Assembly: GCA_032622095.1 (NCBI GenBank)
Contig: CP136066.1
Coordinates: 10,005,784-10,069,783, forward strand
Source: Siphonodentalium dalli
Taxonomy: Eukaryota > Mollusca > Scaphopoda > Gadilida > Siphonodentaliidae
DNA: 64,000 bases
Reading direction: 5' to 3'
Of this stretch, positions 49,501 to 58,500 are shown in pieces. Position 1 is the stretch's first letter; every line of letters starts with the position of its first letter. The translations under genes were made by a program, and so were the position numbers. The notes under the pieces are model-generated. The model saw only the letters and a list, made by a program, of their open reading frames with translations, made no database searches and was not told the DNA's origin.

Positions 49501-52500
49501 TACAGCATCAACCCAACCGATATACCAAGCTGTTACAGCATCAACCCAACAGATATCCCAAGCTGTTACAGCATCAACCCAACCGATATACCAAGCTGTT
49601 ACAGCATCAACCCAACCGATATACCAAGCTGTTACAGCATCAACCCAACAGATATCCCAAGCCGTTACAGCATCAACCCAACCGATATACCAAGCTGTTA
49701 CAGCAACAACCCAACCGATATACCAAGCTGTTACAGCATCATCCCAACTGATATACCAAGCTGTTACAGCATCAACCCAACCGATATCCCAAGCTGTTAC
49801 AGCATCAACCCAACCGATATCCCAAGCTGTTACAGCATCAACCCATCCGATATACCAAGCTGTTACAGCATCAACCCAACCGATATACCAAGCTGTTACA
49901 GCATCAACCCAACCGATATCCCAAGCTGTTACAGCATCAACCCGACAGATATCCCAAGCTGTTACAGCATCAACCTAACCGATATCCCAAGCTGTTACAG
50001 CATCAACCCAACCGATATCCCAAGCTGTTACAGCATCAACCCAACCGATATACCAAGCTGTTACAGCATCAACCCAACCAATATCCCAAGCTGTTACAAC
50101 ATCAACCCGACAGATATCCCAAGCTGTTACAGCATCAACCCGACAGATATCCCAAGCTGTTACAGCATCAACCTAACCGATATCCCAAGCTGTTACAGCA
50201 TCAACCCGACAGATATCCCAAGCTGTTACAGCATAAACCTAACCGATATCCCAAGCTGTTACAGCATCAACCCGACAGATATCCCAAGCTGTTACAGCAT
50301 CAACCTAACCGATATCCCAAGCTGTTACAGCATCAACCCGACAGATATCCCAAGCTGTTACAGCATCAACCCGACAGATATACCAAGCTGTTACAGCATC
50401 AACCCAACCGATATCCCAAGCTGTTACAGCATCATCCCAACCGATATCCCAAGCTGTTACAGCATCATCCCAACCAATATACCAAGCTGTTACAGCATCA
50501 TCCCGACCGATATCCCAAGCTGTTACAGCATCAACCCAACAGATATCCCAAGCTGTTACAGCATCATCCCGACCGATATCCCAAGCTGTTACAGCATCAT
50601 CCCAACCGATATACCAAGCTGTTGCAGCATCATCCCAACCCATATCCCAAGCTGTTACAGCATCAACCCGACCGATATCCCAAGCTGTTACAGCATCATC
50701 CCAACCCATATCCCAAGCTGTTACAGCATCATCCCAACCCATATCCCAAGCTGTTACAGCATCATCCCAACCGATATCCCAAGCTGTTACAGCATCAACC
50801 CGACCGATATCCCAAGCTGTTACAGCATCATCCCAAGCCATATCCCAAGCTGTTACAGCATCATCCCAACCCATATCCCAAGCTGTTACAGCATCATCCC
50901 AACCCATATCCCAAGCTGTTACAGCATCATCCCAAACGATATCCCAAGCTGTTACAGCATCATCCCAAACGATATCCCAAGCTGTTACAGCGTCATCCCA
51001 AACGATATCCCAAGCTGTTACAGCGTCATCCCAACCCATATCCCAAGCTGTTACAGCATCATCCCTCCTGATATCCCAAGCTGTTACAGCATCATCCCAA
51101 ACGATATCCCAAGCTGTTACAGCATCATCCCAAACGATATCCCAAGCTGTTACAGCGTCATCCCAACCCATATCCCAAGCTGTTACAGCATCATCACAAA
51201 CGATATCCCAAGCTGTTACTGCATCATCCCAACTGATATCCCAAGCTGTTACAGCGTCATCCCAACCCATATCCCAAGCTGTTACAGCATCATCACAAAC
51301 GATATCCCAAGCTGTTACAGCATCATCCCAACTGATATCCCAAGCTGTTACAGCATCATCCCTCCTGATATCCCAAGCTGTTACAATATCATCCCTCCTG
51401 ATATCCCAAGCTGTTGTGTATCGTGCAGACTTGGTCTACACCGATAACTATCCAAGGAGTCCTCAATGGTTCAGTTGTTATGGTGCATAGTGCATCATCA
51501 CATTCATAAACCTGATTCAGTTATCAATAGTGCATCATCACATTCATGAACCTGATTCAGTTATCAATAGAGCATTATCACATTCATGAACCTGATTCAG
51601 TATCAATAGAGCATTATCACATTCATGAACCTGATTCAGTTATCAATAGAGCATTATCACATTCATGAACCTGATTCAGTTATTAATTGTGCATCATCAC
51701 ATTCATGAACCTGATTCAGTTATCAATAGAGCATTATCACATTCATGAACCTGATTCAGTTATTAATAGTGCATCATCACATTCATGAACCTGATTCAGT
51801 TATCAATAGAGCATTATCACATTCATGAACCTGATTCAGTTATCAATAGATGTAGTTTGCTGTTGCTAACGAGGCCAGGATAACCTGTTTCTATATGTGG
51901 TACTGAAATTAACCCTCTGTCTTTCTGTGCCGTTGTTTCTACATGTGGTACTGAAAATAACGCTCTGTCTTTCTGTGCCGTTTCTGTATGTGATACTGAA
52001 ATTAACCCTTTGAGTGCCAGGTCGATTTTTGTATCAACCCATATACCCTGTGCCAATGCATTCTCTTATATATGCGAGTCGACCATAGGTCGCCTCGCAT
52101 ATATAAGAGAATGCATTGGCCTAACAATTTTTTTTTATTTTTTTTTTACAATTTTTTTACAATTTTAATAATTTATTCTTATATTCTTTAACAGACTTAT
52201 TTTGTAGGTTTAGGGCCGATGAGATCGGCCCCTGGCACTCAAAGGGATAACTATCCTGAGTTTCAAGAGTAAGCCATTAGATTAATTATTTCAGGCAAGT
52301 GAGTTATATGAAAAGCTTTTCACTTTTCACTTAAAACAACATAATGACGAAAGGTCACAGTTATCAGATGTCACAGCCCAGACTCCACCTACCTGTCAAT
52401 CTACCCAGTTATCAGATGTTGCAGCCCAGGCACCGCCTACCTGCCATTCCGCCCCTGACTGGTATAGCTGTTGGCTCAATCCTGTACTAACAGCTCTGTG

Positions 52501-55500
52501 TAATGACAATAAACGACAGAGATTACTTGTCACTGAGGTATGTAGCTTAAAGTTTCATGAAGGTATATTAATTAATGGACATTCCAAGTTATTGTTACTG
52601 CGATATATTGCTAGGCATCTGTCTGTTGCAATTGTGGTCATTCCACTCTTCTCTGAATGACATTTTCTGAATATAATAAACTCGGTAAAATCTCCATTTT
52701 TTTTTTCCACTGATTATTATATGGATTGGACATGTTAAGTTTTATGCTCGAGATAATGGGGGGGGGGGGGGGGGGGGGGGGGGGGGTCATCACTCTTCTG
52801 TATTTGAGGGAAATTGGGAGTCTCACGGCAAATCCGTGAGACTTAACACCTCTGATATGAATATATTTGGATTCAAGATTATACCGCTATAGACATTTTT
52901 AGTTCACTAAATTTCATGATCCAACTTCGACTTTCGGTTTATTTTAGTTCATAATCTCGCCTCTCTTTCAGTATATTTTACCAAAGATTTTAAAAACTGG
53001 GGAAGACAAAGTGCAGTATACCATATCTAAACTATCCAATGGTGAGTTATATTTATAGTTAATTTTTTTTCTGTCCTACCTCCTCCCTCTTTATTCAGAA
53101 ATATCTGGGAAGCAGGTACGTATTTGGCTAAATTATTAATTGGGAGACCTGTTTTCTGCATAAATATTTTTGTTCAATTTCCTGTCATCAATTTAAAACT
53201 TATTCTATTTACGATTCCATTCTATAAACCAGAATACATTTTACATCAGCGGCCAGAGTTTCTGACAACATGCCTTGCATTGTTTACGTTATAGCTCTGA
53301 ATATGTCACCATCAAAACAATAAATAATGTCAGTGGTTCAAATTTGTATTATGTCAGTGTCTTTTTTTAACCCTTCCATAGGGAGCTTTGCATATATAAG
53401 AGACTGCACTGGCTTACAAGGCAAAGGCAAATATTGTATTCTCTTATATATGCGAGGCAGGGAACAAGCTTGAGGTTAAAAACAGAGAGAAGTGACTTCT
53501 CCCTCTGGAGATTTTAGGGAGACTTCAGCCCAAAATAGGGAGAAGTGGGGGAGACTTAAGAAAAACTTATTAATTTTCAAATATCGCTTTATTTATGACA
53601 TCAATAAAAAGATAAAATAACAAGATAAAACGTGTTTAGCAGGAATAAAATACATAGTTTAGATAGATAACCTGACTCTGTATTTCTTCAATTTATAACT
53701 TTTATTTTAAAAATTAAAAATGTTGATATTAGGCCAAAAAAAAAAGGGTTTTGATTCTCGGGCATAGCCGCGTCTGGAAAAAAGGCCCGCGTTGAAGCAT
53801 TTTATTACGATTTTCAAATTGACCGATGCTGTCAAATGATAACACGAAAATAGGAAACTAGAAAACAGAAATTAGTTATGTTTCAAACATCGAATATGAT
53901 AGACATACAATGGTGCATGTGTTGGTATTCAAAAACAGACACTAGGCAACGATAACTACCAGGTATATTGTCACCACAAGCTGCCCAAACCCCAAGTTTA
54001 TTAAGTCTAATGTGTTCAAATATTTCGGTATTTTATCAATTCGAAAAGGTAAACGGTAAACAATTTTGAGATTTACAATTTCTGGAACGCAAACCGGAAA
54101 GAAATATGGTGAGTATTGGTGATGTGTATGCTGGTTTGAAGTTTTTATGGCTAGCATGTATTGAAGTACATAATACTTACTCAGATACGGCAGAATAAAT
54201 CATTCTAGACTTTCTATGAAGATCACTATATATATCTTTTCGTTTTGATTGTATTCACGTTCCGTATTTTTATTTGAGTAATTGAACCGGATATTTAGCT
54301 CTGTTTGTTGTTATTAAACATGCTTGTTACAAAACAATATTAGAAACACAAATATGCTCATCCCATTAAATGTGACAACAGGTGATAAAATGTTTGTAGA
54401 CTGGTCCATCTACAATGTTGAGAACGATCCTATTATGGTCATTCTTTATAGTGGAATACATTAGTTTATAAATTATATCAAAACAATGTTCTCCTTACAT
54501 TTTCTTAACCTGGGAAGGTATAATAACCCATGCTAACTATGGGCATTATCCCCATAACAAAAATAAAAAATAAAAATAAAACCCTCGCTCCCTCATCGAT
54601 TCTCAAAAAAATTTACCCGAGAATCAAAACACTTTTTTTTTTTGGCCTTATCTGAAGAAATTAATTGTTATTATAAATTTGAAATTTTTGGAAATATTTT
54701 GTGTAAAAATCATTTAAGCAAGACAATTAGCAAGTTACATTTTTAACTTAATTGGAAGTAGTATTGTAATTCAATTTTGTAGGATTATATCATTCCAGTA
54801 TTATTTCCTAGACTGGAAGATAGGTTTGTACAGTCTGAACAAGATGATAAAGTTTAATTTGGTCACTGCTGTAATGTGGGTATCCGCTAAAATAAACAAT
54901 AAGGACTAATCAAGGAGTTGTAAAAACTTTTAGTTTTATTTCGGCCATGGTTTAATTTCATTAAAGCAATAAACTTGACAAGTTGGATGCACCTGTTATG
55001 CGTGGGTGTGGCCATTTATTTACGGAAGCGGTATCTCCCAAAAGTGTGACGCGTTGCCGGTAAATCTCAGTTTGATCAAATTTAGTAGGCGACTTCTTTT
55101 TCGCCTCGCGGACATCCGAGGGCGAAGTCGCCGGGTCGAAGGCGAGAACTTCGATCCAGTCGCCTCCTAGCATGAAGCCTGATGCGAGGGTCTCCCTAAT
55201 CGATTATAAAAGATATTGCATTGGCACAGAGTTTTCGCAAAATTTTGGGAAGCTCTAGTCATGAAAGGGTTAACAGCAATTATTGCTCAATGTTAAAATG
55301 AAATTATATTTTTGAGTTACTTCAATCGGATATATTTTTGAATAAATAACTATTCAACCCCTTGTATCATGAAAACCTTTAGAAAGAAAAATTGTATTCT
55401 CAGGTGTATCAGAGAAGAAGCCCGGAAGTCTCGGAGCTTTGGTGACGTGTATGAGGAGAGCGAGGCTCATGGGAATGCTAAATAAAAACGTACTGACAGA

Positions 55501-58500
55501 CAATAACAAGAAGTGGCTCGGAGTCAACACCTCAGTTATCGAAAATGCTATTGCTAGTATGGATGAGCAGGTAGGTTTATCTGTCTATCTGACTATTTAA
55601 CCCTCTTTATACTTAACCCTTTCAGTGCCAGGCGCTGATCTCATTGGCCCTAATTTACTGTCTGTAAAATCGGCCCTAAAATTTTTTAAAAATTGTTGTT
55701 TATTTTTAGATTTTTATTTTTGGTTTAATTTGTTTTGGGTATGCTTAAGCATGCTCTAGCGAATTTAAAAACAAACTGGATAAAACCTTCGGGGCATGTT
55801 ATAACTCAAAAACTATCACCAAGTATTCATAGTAATAATTTTGATGCCCATGAAAAACTTGAGATTCCCTGACACTAAACCTACAAAATAAGTCTGTAAC
55901 AAATAATAACAAATAATAACAATAATGAAAAATTGTTAGGCCAATGCATTCTCTTATATATGCGAGGCGACCTATGGTAGACTCGCATATATAAGAGAAT
56001 GCTTTGGCACAGGGTATATGTGTTGATATAAAAATCGGACTTGGCACTGAAAGGGTTAATGAATTCTCCCACTCAGTATACATATGAATTGTTTATTATT
56101 CCACACCCATTGATGTGAGGCACATGTATTCAACGGAATCCCAGCCATTGAATACATTTTAGTGTATACCTCTAGTGGAATACAAGCCAGAACTATTGTC
56201 ATTGTCACCAAGAAATATGACATTGACAATCCGCTTCGGGTGATGCCCCAATCATTACTGGTTATTCATCAGATTTAAATCAAAATAAAGATAGCTATAG
56301 TATAAATGAAGGCGACAGTCATGGATTGAACGTATCTGATACAACGTTGTAGAATAAATACAGAACAACATCGTCATCTTGAATCTTTTATCAAACTCGG
56401 ACTGTGCATACAGTAATGCTCTAAATAATCGACTCCTTAACCACAGCAGAATTATGGGTAATTTTTCAGTATTTAGTCGGAAATATGGCTTGTTGCCTTC
56501 ATCTGAAAGCTCTCACTTTTTCAGGATTTAGTTGGAAATATGGTTTGTTGCCATTGTTTAAGGAGTCGATTAGTTAGAGCATTACTGTAGTTAAATTTCT
56601 CTCAAGCTGCGCTCTCATGAAATATATCCTTGCGCCATCCACAACTCATTTGATAAAAGATGCTCGATTAATATGTGTTGTGTTCTGTCTATTTATTCAC
56701 ATGGGAGATATTCAAGCAATTTAAGCAGACGACAAACAGGCCAAAAGCTAATACATGTGCTGAAGGATTCATTTTCATTTGTGGGAAATGTATAGATAAT
56801 AAGTTTAACAAAATGGTCGTTTTATGGTGATTTTATCTTCCAGGTGAGATTGGATGCATTCGCACTCCTCTGTGATAACGTGAAGACGACAGAATATCTC
56901 ACAGGATTTGAGTTTTATGGTGATTTTATCTTCCAGGTGAGATTGGATGCATTCGCACTCCTCTGTGATAACGTGAAGACGACAGAATATCTCACAGAAT
57001 TTGAGTTTAAACACTTAACACTGTTCATGGAAAATAATTTGAACAACCAATCAGCTGCCTTCCGACAACAACTCAATGCTTATCTCAAGAAAGTTAGTAT
57101 TTAAATTAATACTGCCTTCAGACAACAACTCATCGCTTATCTCAAGAAAGTAATTCAAATTAATCCTAAATATATCTATATAAGATTGTTTGACAGGTAA
57201 TAATTTTGAGGAAGGTTTTTTAATTCTGCTGACGTCTCGGATGTAGAATGATTATATAAAAGTAGATATAAATAACATCTTAAAGTATGTGTCATTAGGA
57301 TTTAAAATCAATTGTTAACCCTTTCATCAGGAGAGCTGCGCTGTTGCAGCATTAAAGATTCTGCGCCAGTGCATTCTCTTATATATACGAGTCTCCCATA
57401 GGGAACCTCGCATATATAAGAGAATGCACTGGGTTACAAGGTCAATGTAAATATTGTTAAGCCAATGTATTCTCTGAAGTATCCGAAGCTCTGAATGGGA
57501 AACACTCATATATAAGAGAATGCACTGGCACAGGGTTTTCACAAAATTTCAGGAAGCTCCAGTCAAGGGAATTAAGATTTTCTGCTAGGACCAATAAGAC
57601 TTAGTTTTTTTTTTAAATAACTGTGTTTAATAGCAAATATATTAATTGCGAGAAAAAAAGATTTCTTGTAGCTTTTTTATTGACAGCTAATATTATGCAA
57701 ATAATGTAAATGACTAATTAGATGTCTTCTGGTAACAGGTGATTGCTCATCTCAAGAAAGTAAGCATTATATCAATGCTGAGGAAAAATGTTATGTTTTG
57801 TTTTGTTTTTAAATGTATGATGAAGAGAGTGCTTTAGACATAAAATATCGCATGGACAAAGTTAACAACAGAAAGTAACGGATCAGTTTTTCTTATGCTT
57901 GGCACCTGGGTAGCATCGGCGAATGTGTTCACGTCTTGATAAATCAGAATTTCTGTATCTTTTAATGTACCTTTTGATGTCAGGTATTTAATGTTATAGA
58001 GTGATTCCGCTTCTAGCGATTGTGCGTGTGCGGGTGATTGTAACTCTAACGTCACAGGTCACATAATTCTACACGCTTGTTGTCCATAAGTGACTGACTT
58101 GTGCGAGTATGACTTTCTCTACTTGTAAACACTGGGTATAATTCTATTTTTGAAACATTTTGTTCTAACTCTATGATTTTGCATCGATGGAGTATTGATC
58201 AAAACCTCATTTAATAGTTCGACATGACCATTGCATCAGAAATTTGGTTGAATATGTTAAATATTTTACTCTTGGAATCCACAGAGTTTACGCTAAATTT
58301 ATCTATACTATTTATTATAAAACTGAACTATCGGAACTAGTGTCAGTCTCTGTTACAGTCTGAAATTTCGAAATAATCTTGTTTCAGGCATGATACTGAC
58401 CATAATCATCATAATGTGATTATTTTACTAGGACATGGGGTTGTGTGAGATGATAGACACGAAAGCACGCCTGCCCGATACCATGTCCACTTTACTGATA

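Noticed and set aside
50305-51270. 321-codon minus-strand frame (DDAVTAWDIGW repeats)
   Set aside because: It is the 33-bp minisatellite read in one of its open phases; 33 is a multiple of 3. It is in a THADA intron with no start, splice or composition signs of a gene.
48511-51420. CRISPR-like regularly spaced repeats
   Set aside because: Units are contiguous with no unique spacers; eukaryotic minisatellite.
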